Positions 18,119-27,867 of a stretch of 64,000 nucleotides of DNA are shown piece by piece (position 1 is the first letter of the stretch; the number at the start of each line of letters is the position of its first letter). The DNA lies in assembly GCF_039621805.1 (NCBI RefSeq), contig NZ_CP155073.1, positions 124,001-188,000 on the forward strand, in the 5' to 3' direction. This DNA comes from Paraburkholderia sp. PREW-6R (GTDB taxonomy: Bacteria > Pseudomonadota > Gammaproteobacteria > Burkholderiales > Burkholderiaceae). The notes under the pieces are model-generated. The model had not been told where the DNA came from and did not search any database. It saw only the letters and a program-made list of their open reading frames with translations. The translations under genes and the position numbers were made by a program.

Positions 18119-19141
18119 TCAGACGCTACAGGCCGCTCCGCCAGACGCGGCAATCTCCCGCGCCGCCTTCGCGCCCTCGACCTGCAGAAGCGTCGGCAGC
18201 GACACCCCGTTCTTGGCCGCCGTCACCTCGGCAAGAATCGACACCGCTATCTCCGGCGGCGTCCGGCTGCCGATAAAAATCCCGACCGGCCCATGCAGAC
18301 GCGCGAGTTCCGATTCATTCAGATCGAACTCCTTCAACCGCTCACGACGCGCCTGATTGTTCCGCCGGGATCCCAACGCACCGACGTAAAACGCCGGCGT
18401 CTTCAACGCCTCCATCAGCGCGAGGTCGTCGAGCTTCGGATCATGCGTCAACGCGATCACCGCACACCGCTCGTCGAGCTTCATATCGATCACCGTGTCG
18501 TCCGGCATCGTTCTCACGATCTTCGTGCCGGGAATATCCCATTCCTCCGTATATTCCTCGCGTGGATCGCAGACGGTCACCTGATAGTCGAGCCCGACCG
18601 CGATATGGCAAAGATAGCGCGACAACTGTCCCGCGCCGATCACGAGCATCCGGTAGCGCGGTCCGTGTATGGTCAGCAATCGTTCGCCGTCGAAACTCAC
18701 GCCGTCCGTGGCGTACGCATTCTCAAGCCGCGCCTCGCCCGTCGTCATGTCGAGCTCGCGTGCGACGAGCCGGCCGTCTTCCACTGCGTCGCATAACTCG
18801 GCGATGCCGCTTTGCGGCGTCAGCGGTTCGAGCACGAGCTGGATCGTGCCGCCGCAGGGTAGCCCGAAACGGTGCGCTTCTTCCGCCGTAATGCCGTATT
18901 TGACGGCCTCCGGGTGCGTCTGCTCGATGCCACGCTGCCGCACGCGATCGATCAGGTCGTCCTCGATGCAGCCGCCCGACACCGAGCCCACCACGAGCCC
19001 GTCGTCGCGCACCGCCAGCATGGCGCCTTCCGGACGCGGCGACGAGCCCCACGTCTTCACCACCGTCACCAGTAGCGCGCGATGCCCTTCGTCCAGCCAA
19101 CGCGCACTGGATTTCAGGACTTCAAGATCCACGCTGTCCAT
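18119..19141 (-). CDS. XdhC/CoxI family protein
   Basis: A XdhC/CoxI-type accessory protein, which binds molybdenum cofactor and helps load it into xanthine-dehydrogenase-family enzymes. The 340-residue protein has the N-terminal XdhC domain (VVKTWGSSPRPEGAMLAV and VSGGCIEDDLI, about 25-60) and a C-terminal Rossmann domain (MLVIGAGQLSRYL near 170; GALGSRRNN; GPVGIFIGSRTPPEIAVSI near the end). Cys in VSGGCIE and in GLPCGGTI are family features. No xdhAB genes are adjacent, so the client enzyme must be encoded elsewhere. The start follows GGGAAACAGAAC. Confidence 0.88.
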   Translation of the reverse strand: MDSVDLEVLKSSARWLDEGHRALLVTVVKTWGSSPRPEGAMLAVRDDGLVVGSVSGGCIEDDLIDRVRQRGIEQTHPEAVKYGITAEEAHRFGLPCGGTIQLVLEPLTPQSGIAELCDAVEDGRLVARELDMTTGEARLENAYATDGVSFDGERLLTIHGPRYRMLVIGAGQLSRYLCHIAVGLDYQVTVCDPREEYTEEWDIPGTKIVRTMPDDTVIDMKLDERCAVIALTHDPKLDDLALMEALKTPAFYVGALGSRRNNQARRERLKEFDLNESELARLHGPVGIFIGSRTPPEIAVSILAEVTAAKNGVSLPTLLQVEGAKAAREIAASGGAACSV

Positions 19142-19521
19142 GTTCTGTTTCCCTTTTTTGTCGCATCGCCGGCGGACACGCTGTCCGCGGCATCTTCCAT
19201 TCCGTATTGTCCGGCGACGCCTGCCCACGATCGCCGCGTCTCCGACATTGTGCGCCGCTGCGCCACTGCTGTCCTGTCGGGCGCGAAGCGCGCGATAAAG
19301 TCGCCCGTCATTCTAATTGCAGCCCTGTCGGAGCAGCCGGGAGTTTGGCTGCGCACGCTGGCAGCCGGTCTGCGCGTGTGCCGTATCGACAGATTGATCC
19401 GTGTTCCGCCCGTCTCCTTGCACTAAACAACAAAAGTGAATTTCAGGCCAGCGTCTCAACGGCACGCACTAGGCTTACACATATCGTCTTACGGTTAAAT
19501 AGCGTCTGCGTGGAGGGGAGC
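19142..19521. other. Divergent control region, xdhC / hybrid kinase
   Basis: 380 bases between two divergent starts, with no gene seen. It must contain both promoters. The part near 19470-19500 is AT-rich and the most likely promoter for the kinase, but no clean -35/-10 pair is visible. Confidence 0.4.
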
Positions 19522-22500
19522 ATGCTCCTCGGTAGTCGGAAAAGAACCGAAGCCGTGGCAGCACGCCTCTTTCGCCTACGGTACGCGTTGGCTGCCACGC
19601 TGATTATTTCGCAAAGCATGGCGTCCGCGCAGGCGCACGATCACCGCCGCCTTCAGCGGACCGAAGCGACGTCCACCTATCAGGACGATGACGCGCTCAC
19701 GTTGTATGGGAACGCCCACGGTGCGCGTTCGCGCGTGGTCGTGGTTGGCCTCCTGCTGCAACGGCGTTTCGCGGATGCGCAGCACGCGGCGATCCATCAG
19801 CGCTATCCGGCCGCGCGTGACGAACCGCGTGCGCCGCGCGAAGACATCACGGGCCGCGCGCTGCCTGCCGTGCTGACCGGATTCCTGTCCATCGGCATTC
19901 TCGCGTTCGGCTATATGCGCCTGCGCCGCGAAGTTCGCCAGCGGCAGCAGACGGAGCAGGCGTTGCGCACGCAACTGAGCTTTCGCACGACGCTGCTCGA
20001 CATGGTGCCGTTTCCCATCGGCGTGCGCGACAGCCAGGGTTTCTATCTCGACGTGAACGTCGCAGCGGAAGAGGCAATGGGCCTATCGCGCGATGTCGTG
20101 ATCGGCCGCACCATCGAGGAGTGCGCGGCGCTCTCCAACATGCCGGGCACGCTGACATCGCACATCCTCACCACGACGCAGCGCGACATGACCTATGAAG
20201 CAGTACGCGTCGATTTCAGCGATGCGTATGGTCAGTCACGGCACGGGCTTTACTGGCATCGTCCCTTTCACGACGACACCGGCGCCGTGGCGGGCACGGT
20301 TGGCGCCGTCGTCGACGTAACCGCGTTGCTCGAAGCGGAGCGCAAGGCGCACGAAACCGAGACACGCCTCGAAGAGGTCACCCACAATCTGCCTGCGACC
20401 GTGTTCCAGATGCGGCGCGACTCGGGCGGCGCCTTGTCGTATCAGTATCTCGGCAGCAATCGGACGCTGCTGCCCGACATCCGGCGCGGCGGTCTGCGGC
20501 TGGACCGCGGACATGCTTCGCTCGTCCTGCCGCGCCGCGAAATGCAGCACCTCGTCAGCGCGCTCGACGAGTCGGCCCGCAGCCTGCGCCCGCTCGACGC
20601 GACCTTCAAGGTGGGCGAAGCGGCCGGCATCCAGTGGCTCAAAATTCGCGCTGTCCCGCGTCGGGAGCCTGACGGCGCGACGCTCTTCAATGGCTACTGG
20701 AGCGACACCACGTGCGACCAGTTGCGAACCGCCGAGCTCGAAGCCGCGCGCGTCGCGGCGGAAAGCGCGTCGGAGGCGAAAGACCGCTTTGTCGCGATGA
20801 TGAGCCACGAAATCCGCACGCCGATGAGCGGCGTGCTGGGCCTCGTCGAATTGCTGTCGCGCACCGAGTTGCGCGACGAACAGGCGACGATGGTCGGTAT
20901 GGTCCACGAATCCGCGGGCGCGTTGCTGCAGATTCTCGACGACGTGCTCGACTATTCGAAGATTCAGGCCGACCGGCTGACGATCGAAGACGCACCGTTC
21001 GATTTGCGGGAGGTCGCGGACGTCGTGCTGGGCCTGCTGGCGATGCGCGCGCATCAGAAGTCGCTGGCGCTGCGTTGCCGGGTCAGCGGGCACGTCGCCG
21101 CGCGGCACCGCGGCGATAGCGTCAGGCTGCGGCAGATCCTGTTTAACCTGGTGGGCAACGCGATCAAATTCACGGCGAGCGGCAGCGTGTCACTCGCCGT
21201 CGAACTGGATGCGGATGTTGGCGCCAGCCGGATCGAGAGTCCGACCGATAACCAGTCCGTCAGCCAGTCCGTCAGCCAGTCCGTTCGCATCACGGTGATC
21301 GACACCGGAATCGGGATCGATGCCAGCGTCATACCGACGCTCTTTTCTCCGTTCGTCCAGGGTGAATCGTCCACGTCGCGGCGATTCGGCGGAACGGGCC
21401 TTGGCCTCGTCATCTGCCGGAAGCTGGTTACGCTGATGGGCGGCGACATCGCGATTCACAGCAAGCCAGGTGCGGGCACCACGGTCACGGTACGTCTCAC
21501 GCTGCCGGTGCACCTACGCCGGCACACGGATGCAGCCGATCCAGCGACAACGAAGGCGACCGCGGCGACAACGGCCGTCGTGCTCGTGCGCGATATGGAG
21601 GCGGCCGCGGCTATCGCGGACGGCGTCGTCGCTCTGGGCGCGCGTGTCGACGTGCTGGACCCCGCCGCAAGCCGCGCATCGCCTACCCCCGGCGATTCAG
21701 GGTGCGCCGACATCGTTTTCGTCGACGAGGACGAGGCGCCACCCGCATGCGTCGGCACAGCAGCCGTGATTCGCGTCTCCCGACAACCGGAACCGGCCGG
21801 ATATCGCGCAGGCGCCGCCGGTGTGTACGTAAGCATCAATCCATTGTCGTATCGTGGTTTGCGGGCTGCCTGGCACGAAGCGCTCGAGCGCGACGCGTTG
21901 TCCGACGCCAACGCTTGCGCGGCCGCCGACGCTGTGCCAGCGCCGCGCGGCCCTGTGCGCACGCGCGAACAGGCAATACGCGACGGCGTGCTGATCCTCG
22001 TGGCCGAGGACAATCCGGTCAATCGCTATCTGATCAGAAGCCAGCTCGAATCATTCGGATGCGCGTGCGACGTCACCGAGGATGGCGCCGAAGCGCTGGC
22101 CGCCTACGAGCGCAACGATTACGCGCTGCTGATCACGGATTGCCAGATGCCGCGCGTGGACGGTTACGCGCTGGCAAGCAGTATCCGCAAGCGCGAGCGT
22201 CAGGAGCACTCAGCAGCCGGCGGAGCTTGCGCCGCACGCAAGGCCGCGCGTTTGCCGATCGTCGCGCTGACGGCAAGCGTGGGTTCGCCGGAGTGGAACC
22301 GCTGCATCGAAGCAGGCATGGACGATTACCTGTGCAAACCGGCACAGCGCGACGTGCTGCACGCGTGCCTCCTGCGCTGGGCGCCGCTGTGCCTTCGGTC
22401 CGCAGAGGAACAATTGGACGTCGAGCTGAAGGCGGCGGGTCATGCCGCGTCGTTGAGCGCGGCAGGCCCGGATGACACGCTCGACGACGCCGACCACTTG

Positions 22501-22851
22501 CCGCCGTTCGACTGGGAAGCGATCCACCGCTCGACCGGCGGTGCCAGCCGTAGCGGCGTATTGATGGAGATCGTCGGCGAAAGCTTGCGCAGCGAGGCAA
22601 AGACGCTGCGCGATCTGCTGTCGGACGCGGACAGCACGCGCCTCGAGCGGTGGGTACACAAGATGAATGGCGCGGCGTCGATGCTGCACTACCAGCCGCT
22701 ACTCGATGCGACCGCTCAATTCGCAACAGCGCTGACGCCCGGTGACGCCGCCGGGATTCGGGCGGCAGGCGCGAAGCTGCTGCGCACGCTCGAAACGATT
22801 GCGACGCACGCAACGCATCTGGCCAACGAAACAAACGCCGGCATCGAGTAA
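19522..22851 (+). CDS. Hybrid sensor histidine kinase (BvgS/EvgS-like phosphorelay)
   Basis: A 1109-residue multidomain kinase. Order: N-terminal signal or first membrane segment (about 14-35), a short periplasmic part, a second membrane helix (about 113-133), PAS domains (about 140-410), HisKA with phospho-acceptor H429 in MMSHEIRTPM, HATPase with DTGIGID and FGGTGLGLVICRKLV, a degenerate receiver-like stretch, a true receiver domain with D873 in LLITDCQMP and K in YLCKPAQ, and a C-terminal HPt domain with H1046 in WVHKMNGAA. This is a full BvgS-style phosphorelay on one chain, but without a large periplasmic sensor domain. A 12-bp tandem repeat lies inside the HATPase. No partner regulator is adjacent. 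The start is chosen for GGAGGGGAG directly before ATG. Confidence 0.92.
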   Translation: MLLGSRKRTEAVAARLFRLRYALAATLIISQSMASAQAHDHRRLQRTEATSTYQDDDALTLYGNAHGARSRVVVVGLLLQRRFADAQHAAIHQRYPAARDEPRAPREDITGRALPAVLTGFLSIGILAFGYMRLRREVRQRQQTEQALRTQLSFRTTLLDMVPFPIGVRDSQGFYLDVNVAAEEAMGLSRDVVIGRTIEECAALSNMPGTLTSHILTTTQRDMTYEAVRVDFSDAYGQSRHGLYWHRPFHDDTGAVAGTVGAVVDVTALLEAERKAHETETRLEEVTHNLPATVFQMRRDSGGALSYQYLGSNRTLLPDIRRGGLRLDRGHASLVLPRREMQHLVSALDESARSLRPLDATFKVGEAAGIQWLKIRAVPRREPDGATLFNGYWSDTTCDQLRTAELEAARVAAESASEAKDRFVAMMSHEIRTPMSGVLGLVELLSRTELRDEQATMVGMVHESAGALLQILDDVLDYSKIQADRLTIEDAPFDLREVADVVLGLLAMRAHQKSLALRCRVSGHVAARHRGDSVRLRQILFNLVGNAIKFTASGSVSLAVELDADVGASRIESPTDNQSVSQSVSQSVRITVIDTGIGIDASVIPTLFSPFVQGESSTSRRFGGTGLGLVICRKLVTLMGGDIAIHSKPGAGTTVTVRLTLPVHLRRHTDAADPATTKATAATTAVVLVRDMEAAAAIADGVVALGARVDVLDPAASRASPTPGDSGCADIVFVDEDEAPPACVGTAAVIRVSRQPEPAGYRAGAAGVYVSINPLSYRGLRAAWHEALERDALSDANACAAADAVPAPRGPVRTREQAIRDGVLILVAEDNPVNRYLIRSQLESFGCACDVTEDGAEALAAYERNDYALLITDCQMPRVDGYALASSIRKRERQEHSAAGGACAARKAARLPIVALTASVGSPEWNRCIEAGMDDYLCKPAQRDVLHACLLRWAPLCLRSAEEQLDVELKAAGHAASLSAAGPDDTLDDADHLPPFDWEAIHRSTGGASRSGVLMEIVGESLRSEAKTLRDLLSDADSTRLERWVHKMNGAASMLHYQPLLDATAQFATALTPGDAAGIRAAGAKLLRTLETIATHATHLANETNAGIE
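21253..21284 (+). repeat. In-frame 12-bp tandem repeat in the kinase HATPase domain
   Basis: The unit CAGTCCGTCAGC occurs twice in tandem and is followed by a partial third copy (CAGTCCGT). It encodes Gln-Ser-Val-Ser repeats between the N and G1 boxes and could vary in copy number without breaking the frame. Confidence 0.85.
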
Positions 22852-22920
22852 GTGCGGCACCGCTATCCGGCGGATTGCCGTGGCCGCTTCAGTTCGCCAG
22901 AAGCGCCGCGCGTTCAGCGG

Positions 22921-24312
22921 TTAGCGGGCCAGCTTCGAATGGCGGCGCGAATACCCGAAGTAAATCGCCATGCCGATCAGCAACCAGATCACGAACGCGA
23001 GCCACGTCACCGCCTGGAGGTTGATCATCAGGAACAGACAGGACGCCACGGCCAGCACCGGCACGACTGGTACGCCCGGACAGCGGAACGCGCGCGGCAA
23101 GTCCGGATGCGTTTTGCGCAGCACGAGCACCGCGATCGACACCATCGAAAACGCGGCCAATGTGCCGATGTTGATCAGTTCGGCCAGCACGTTCAACGGC
23201 ACCAGCGCACCGATGAGCCCGAAAAAGAGGCCGACGAGCCACGTGGTGAAGAACGGCGTGGCGAACTTCGGATGCACGCTGGAAAGTCTGGCCGGCAGCA
23301 AGCCGTCGCGCGACATCGCGAAGATCACGCGCGTCTGGCCGTAGGCCATGACCAGAATCACCGTCAGCATGCCGAGCACGGCGCCGAGGTCGATGAAGCC
23401 CGCCACCCAAGGTTGGCCCGCCACCTGGAGCGCATAAGAAACGGGGTGCGAGATGTTCGCGAATTGCGCGGACGGCACGATACCCGTGACGACCGCGGCC
23501 ACGGCCACGTACAACACGGCACACACGCCCAGCGACGCAATGATGCCGACAGGCAGGTCGCGTTTCGGATTTTTCACTTCTTCGGCCGCCGACGACACCG
23601 AGTCGAAACCAATGAACGCGAAGAACATCACGGCCGCTGCGCCGAATACGCCATGCCAGCCGTTCGGCATGTACGGATGCCAGTTGGCCGGCGTGACATG
23701 GAATACACCGACGCCGATCACGAGCAGCACCACGATGACCTTGATCGCCACCATGATGTTGTTGATCCGCGCGGATTCGCGCACGCCGACGGACAGCAGC
23801 GCGGTGATCGCCATCATCACGACGAAAGCGGGCAGATTGAAGAGCGTCTCGTGACCGGGCAGCGCGCCCGGCGCGGCGCTGAGCGCGACCGGCAGCGAAA
23901 TGCCGAAGCCCGACAGCAACGATTGCAGATAGCCCGACCAGCCGACCGACACCGCAGACGTGGCGAGACCGTATTCCAGCATCAGATCCCAGCCGATGAT
24001 CCACGCGGCCATCTCGCCGAGCGTCGCATACGAATACGTGTAGATGGAGCCCGCGACGGGAATGGTCGACGCGAATTCGGCGTAGGCCAGAGCGGCGAAA
24101 CCGCAGGCGATCGCCGCGATCAGGAAGGAGATCATCAGCGCCGGGCCGGCCTGCACCGCGCCCGTGCCGGTCAGCACGAAGATGCCGGTGCCGATAATGG
24201 CGCCGACACCGAGGAAGGTCAGATCGAGCGCGCCAAGCGCCTTCTTGAGGCCGGCGTTCTGGGCACTTGCGGCGATCATGTGCTCGACGCTCTTCTTGCG
24301 AAACAGGGACAT
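22921..24312 (-). CDS. APC superfamily amino-acid permease (cationic amino acid transporter type)
   Basis: A 463-residue inner-membrane permease with about 12 hydrophobic helices. Hallmarks of the APC superfamily are LGVGAIIGTGIFVLTGTGA in helix 1 (unwound substrate-binding region) and FFAFIGFDSVSSAAEEVKNPKRDLP in the middle. It resembles the YfnA/CAT group that moves branched or cationic amino acids, but the substrate is not certain. The start ATG gives MSLFRKKSVEHMIA, typical for the group; a longer reading adds 65 residues that are not membrane-like. Confidence 0.9.
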   Translation of the reverse strand: MSLFRKKSVEHMIAASAQNAGLKKALGALDLTFLGVGAIIGTGIFVLTGTGAVQAGPALMISFLIAAIACGFAALAYAEFASTIPVAGSIYTYSYATLGEMAAWIIGWDLMLEYGLATSAVSVGWSGYLQSLLSGFGISLPVALSAAPGALPGHETLFNLPAFVVMMAITALLSVGVRESARINNIMVAIKVIVVLLVIGVGVFHVTPANWHPYMPNGWHGVFGAAAVMFFAFIGFDSVSSAAEEVKNPKRDLPVGIIASLGVCAVLYVAVAAVVTGIVPSAQFANISHPVSYALQVAGQPWVAGFIDLGAVLGMLTVILVMAYGQTRVIFAMSRDGLLPARLSSVHPKFATPFFTTWLVGLFFGLIGALVPLNVLAELINIGTLAAFSMVSIAVLVLRKTHPDLPRAFRCPGVPVVPVLAVASCLFLMINLQAVTWLAFVIWLLIGMAIYFGYSRRHSKLAR

Positions 24313-24610
24313 TGGCGGTGATCTCCAGTAGTGCACGCGTGTTGCGCGCCGAATGTCGGGAAAACCCTCAATTTTAGCGGATCGACGCGCACGCACCATT
24401 TTGGGACGCACGGCTGGCGACACGGCCCCGGTTGTCCGCCGGTGGAAATTGCCACTGAAGGCCGCTTTTCGCGAAGCGTCCGCGCGCACGCTGCGTTCGG
24501 ACGGCATGCTTTCGCGTGGTTTGCGTGTGTTGTGTCAGGAAAATTGTTTTTCCGGCATGACTGCGCCATGGGGCCGCGAAGACGGCCCGCTTGACAGTGA
24601 CGCGGCGTGG

Positions 24611-25267
24611 TCAGCCTGCCATCGCCGGATTCAGATCGACGAGCCGGTTGCTCATCACATAGAACGTCAGCTCGGCGTTATTGCGCAGTTTCATTTTCTC
24701 GAGCAGACGGGTGCGATACACGCTGACTGTTTTTACGGACAGCGACAGCGTGGCAGCGATATCGGTCAGCCGTTTGCCCGACGCGAGCATGCACAGGGTT
24801 TGGTACTCGCGATCGGAGAGCTTTTCGTGCGGCATCTGTTCGCCGTCGAAAGATACGTAGTCGGCCAATGCCTCGGCCATCGCCGGGCTCACGTATTTAC
24901 GGCCTAACGTGACCTGGTGGATCGCGGCGATCATCTGCGCGGCGTCGGCCGTTTTGGACAGATAGCCGGCCGCCCCCGCCTTCAGCGCGCGCACGGCGTA
25001 CTGATCTTCCCGGTACATCGAGAACATCAGTACCGCCACGCGTGGCGCCTTGCGCTTGAGCCGCTTGAGCACCTCGACGCCGTTCATATCCGGCAGCGAA
25101 ATGTCGAGCAGCACGACGTCGTAAGTGCGGTGCGTGACGGCTTCGAGCGCTTCGCCGCCGCTTTGCGCCTCGGTGACCTCACGGGCGACACCGCGGTCGA
25201 GCAGCAACTGTCGGACGCCCTGGCGAACCACGGCGTGGTCGTCGACGAGCAGGATGCGCAGGCTCAT
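24611..25267 (-). CDS. NarL/FixJ family response regulator
   Basis: A 218-residue two-domain regulator: a receiver domain with acidic pocket DD (9-10), phospho-acceptor D55 in VVLLDISLPD and the switch Lys in YLSKTAD, then a LuxR-type helix-turn-helix (about 150-205, LSDREYQTLCMLASGKRLTDIAATL). It is encoded 10 bases after the histidine kinase gene and is almost certainly that kinase's partner. Target genes are unknown; the adjacent permease gene is downstream in the same direction but separated by about 300 bases. Confidence 0.93.
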   Translation of the reverse strand: MSLRILLVDDHAVVRQGVRQLLLDRGVAREVTEAQSGGEALEAVTHRTYDVVLLDISLPDMNGVEVLKRLKRKAPRVAVLMFSMYREDQYAVRALKAGAAGYLSKTADAAQMIAAIHQVTLGRKYVSPAMAEALADYVSFDGEQMPHEKLSDREYQTLCMLASGKRLTDIAATLSLSVKTVSVYRTRLLEKMKLRNNAELTFYVMSNRLVDLNPAMAG

Positions 25268-25277
25268 GACAGGGCGC

Positions 25278-26192
25278 TCACGATTGCAGCGAACGCAACG
25301 ATCGGCGTGACGTGAGCGGCGCGGCGGCGTCGGCCGTGTTCGTCAGCATCGCGTCCCAGGCGAAACGCGCATGCACGACGGTGCCGCGCGACAGTTTGCC
25401 GCTCTCCGCGGCGCGTGTGCCCGTCTGCCGCCTGCTGATGCTGACGCGCAGCGTGCCGTCGAACGCGGCGCAGCGCGCACGCATGCCGCTCAGGCCGAAA
25501 TGGCCGCGTCGCGTGCGGGCGCTGCGCGACATGCCGATGCCGTCGTCGCTGACGATCACGCTTAGATGCCGGCGGCTGGTTTCAATCCGCACGTCGGCGG
25601 ATTCGGCGCGCGCGTGCTTGGCAATGTTGTTCAGCGCCTCCTGGGCAACGCGGAAGACGGCGAGCGCCGCTTCGGCGGGCAGTCGCGTGAGACGCAGGTC
25701 CGCCGCGCAGACGAAGCTCGTGCGCAACTGGGTGCGCGCCGCGAAGTCGCCGGTCCATTGCGCCAGCGCGCCGACAATGCCCGCGTCGAGCGCGGGCGCG
25801 TGCAACTCCGCGACTGCCTGGCGGCTTGCCGTGCACACGGCGTCGAGCGAACGGCTAGCGACGGCGAGCGCGGCCGCGCACTGGGGCGGCGCGTCGGCGG
25901 GAAGCCAGGTCTCGACGCTGGCGAGCGCAAAGCGCGTCGCGGTCAGTTCAGCGCCCACGCCGTCGTGCAGTTCGCGCGCCACATGACGGCAGGCCGCTTC
26001 CTGCGCCTGAATGAGTTCCGCCGACAGCTCCCGCACCCGCGCGCGCAGTCGCGCCAGTTCCCGTTCAGCGGAAGAGCCGGCAGCGGCTGGTTCAGCGGGA
26101 GCGACGGCCGTGGCAGCGCGGGCGTGCGCATCCTTACGCGCTGGTGTCGGCGCGATGCCTGGCGTGAATGGGACGACAGTCGACGTATCCAT
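25278..26192 (-). CDS. Cytoplasmic sensor histidine kinase (HisKA_3, NarX/UhpB type)
   Basis: A 304-residue kinase without membrane segments. Order: a low-complexity N-terminus (1-45, Ala/Pro-rich), a coiled-coil (about 42-66), HisKA_3 dimerisation domain with H76 in HVARELHDGVGAEL, and HATPase with AQEALNNIAKHA, VSDDGIGM and GHFGLSGMRARC. The lack of a recognisable sensor domain suggests an intracellular signal or a partner sensor protein. The start is chosen at ATG preceded by GAGAGGG; an earlier in-frame start would add 10 residues. It is the first gene of a two-gene operon with the response regulator. Confidence 0.9.
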   Translation of the reverse strand: MDTSTVVPFTPGIAPTPARKDAHARAATAVAPAEPAAAGSSAERELARLRARVRELSAELIQAQEAACRHVARELHDGVGAELTATRFALASVETWLPADAPPQCAAALAVASRSLDAVCTASRQAVAELHAPALDAGIVGALAQWTGDFAARTQLRTSFVCAADLRLTRLPAEAALAVFRVAQEALNNIAKHARAESADVRIETSRRHLSVIVSDDGIGMSRSARTRRGHFGLSGMRARCAAFDGTLRVSISRRQTGTRAAESGKLSRGTVVHARFAWDAMLTNTADAAAPLTSRRSLRSLQS

Positions 26193-26626
26193 AACATCCC
26201 TCTCAGGAAGCCGTGGGGACAACGAAGCCGGTGCGCAGCGGCGGCGCGAAGACGAAAGAACGCATGCGGGTCTCCAGCCTCCAGGTGCGGGTCACTGCGC
26301 AGAGAAACGCAGCAGGGAAATCGTCACGCAACGCGTAACGAAAGTTACATTCAGTAACATGCCATTTGGCACCCGGCAGGTCTGACAAATCGGCCGGATA
26401 TGCGCCGCGATCATATCTCAAAAAAGCTACAGGTGTAGTCGTACCAAGGGTTAGCGCGGATATTTCAAGCAATGATTGACGTATGAAAACAACTTTCTTG
26501 TAGGAGGAAAGCTGACGCCAAAGGTTAGGTTGCTTTCGCCAAATTGTAACCAGGACAATAAAAAAGGAGCCCGTAGGCTCCTTTCGTTCAGGCGCGCGCC
26601 GCCCGGCGCTCACGCGTGCTGCATGC
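26193..26626. other. Intergenic region, two-component operon / fpr
   Basis: 434 bases without a gene, AT-richer than average. It holds the promoter of the kinase-regulator operon and the terminator of fpr. A short palindrome CTACA-GG-TGTAG lies at 26427-26438. Confidence 0.45.
26556..26584 (-). terminator. Terminator after fpr
   Basis: On the minus strand: GGAGCC, loop TACG, GGCTCC, then TTTTTTAT. A compact stem with a UUCG-like tetraloop position and a T tract directly downstream of fpr. Confidence 0.88.
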
Positions 26627-27397
26627 TTACCCCACAAAAGCCTTTTCAACGACGTAATGGCCCGGCGCGTTGTTGCTGCCTTCCTGGAAGCCGAGGTCGT
26701 CAAGCAGCTTGCGGGTGTCACGCAGCATGTGCGGGCTGCCGCAGAGCATCACGCGGTCGTTTTCGAGCGAGAAGCCCGGCACGCCGAGGTCGGCGAACAG
26801 CTTTTCGGTTTCGATCAGCTCGGTGATACGGCCGCGATTCTGGAATGCTTCGCGCGTAACGGTCGGGTAATACAGCAATTTCTCCTGCACCAGTTCGCCG
26901 AGGTGCTCGTGCGCCGGCAGGTGGTCCGTGATGTATTCCTTGTACGCGAGTTCGTCGACGAAGCGGCAGGTGTGCGTCAGCACGACGCGCTCGTAGCGAT
27001 CATAAATATCCGGATCCTTGATGATCGACATGAACGGCGCGAGGCCCGTGCCGGTGGACAGGAGCCACAGCGTCTTGCCCGGCAGCAGGTTGTCGGCCAT
27101 CAGCGTGCCGACCGGCTTCTTGCCGATCAGGACCTCGTCACCCACTTTCAGATGCTGCAGGCGCGACGTGAGCGGCCCGTCCTGCACCTTGATGCTGAGG
27201 AATTCGAGGTGCTCTTCGTAGTTCGCACTCGCAAGGCTGTAAGCGCGAATCAGCGGCTTGCCGTCGACTTCGAGGCCCACCATCGTGAACTGGCCGTTTT
27301 CGAAACGGAACGACGGATCGCGCGTGCAGGTGAAGCTGAAAAGCGTATCGGTCCAGTGATGGACGCTCAGGACGGTTTGTGAATTGAGGTTGCTCAT
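26627..27397 (-). CDS. fpr: Ferredoxin--NADP(+) reductase
   Basis: A 256-residue FAD enzyme exchanging electrons between NADPH and ferredoxin or flavodoxin. FAD-binding RAYSLAS near residue 50, the NADP-binding GTGLAPFMS and VMLCGSPHMLRDT, and the C-terminal GHYVVEKAFVG (subclass I bacterial Fpr ending in an aromatic-Val-Gly) are all present. The start gives MSNLNSQTVLSVHHW as in close homologues; upstream in-frame codons are not conserved in character. It stands alone, with a terminator after it. Confidence 0.95.
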   Translation of the reverse strand: MSNLNSQTVLSVHHWTDTLFSFTCTRDPSFRFENGQFTMVGLEVDGKPLIRAYSLASANYEEHLEFLSIKVQDGPLTSRLQHLKVGDEVLIGKKPVGTLMADNLLPGKTLWLLSTGTGLAPFMSIIKDPDIYDRYERVVLTHTCRFVDELAYKEYITDHLPAHEHLGELVQEKLLYYPTVTREAFQNRGRITELIETEKLFADLGVPGFSLENDRVMLCGSPHMLRDTRKLLDDLGFQEGSNNAPGHYVVEKAFVG

Positions 27398-27867
27398 GGC
27401 TTCTTGGATAGTGCGGAAACAAAGGCGGCCAGTCGTATAAGCCGGCCGGCACGGCAAGGGCAATGCTGCGCTGACCCAGCTCGGGAGTGACGCACAATCT
27501 GCTATTTTACCGCGCCCGCGATGACGGGGCTGCAACAAGGCGGCTTGAGCGCGGTCGACATGCAATGCGGGTTACCGGACCTGGAAGCGTCGGCGCCGGG
27601 TGTGGTTGCGATCGGCGCCGCAATTACGTGGGCGTGGTGCGGCCACGCTTGCGCAGGATATCGGCGATGGGCGAAAGCTGCGCAGGGCGGCTGCCATCGG
27701 TTGTCCGGGAGGCGCCGGAAAGGCGCGCCAACGGCCAACATTTTCAGGATGATACCGAAACCCGCCATGCGCTGCAGCATTGCCCCTGCTAGTGAAACTG
27801 GCAAAGCGGCAGCGAATGCGCGGCGAAGCGAAGAATCAGGCGTTTTTCCGGTGGCCGGCCTGTGACC
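27398..27867. other. Intergenic region between fpr and the sugar ABC operon
   Basis: 470 bases. Open frames exist on both strands, but none has a convincing start, ribosome site or family resemblance. I see no clear terminator for the ABC operon here. Confidence 0.4.

Noticed and set aside
22852..24321. 489-codon plus-strand open frame after the hybrid kinase
   Set aside because: His/Arg-rich antisense image of the amino-acid permease gene.
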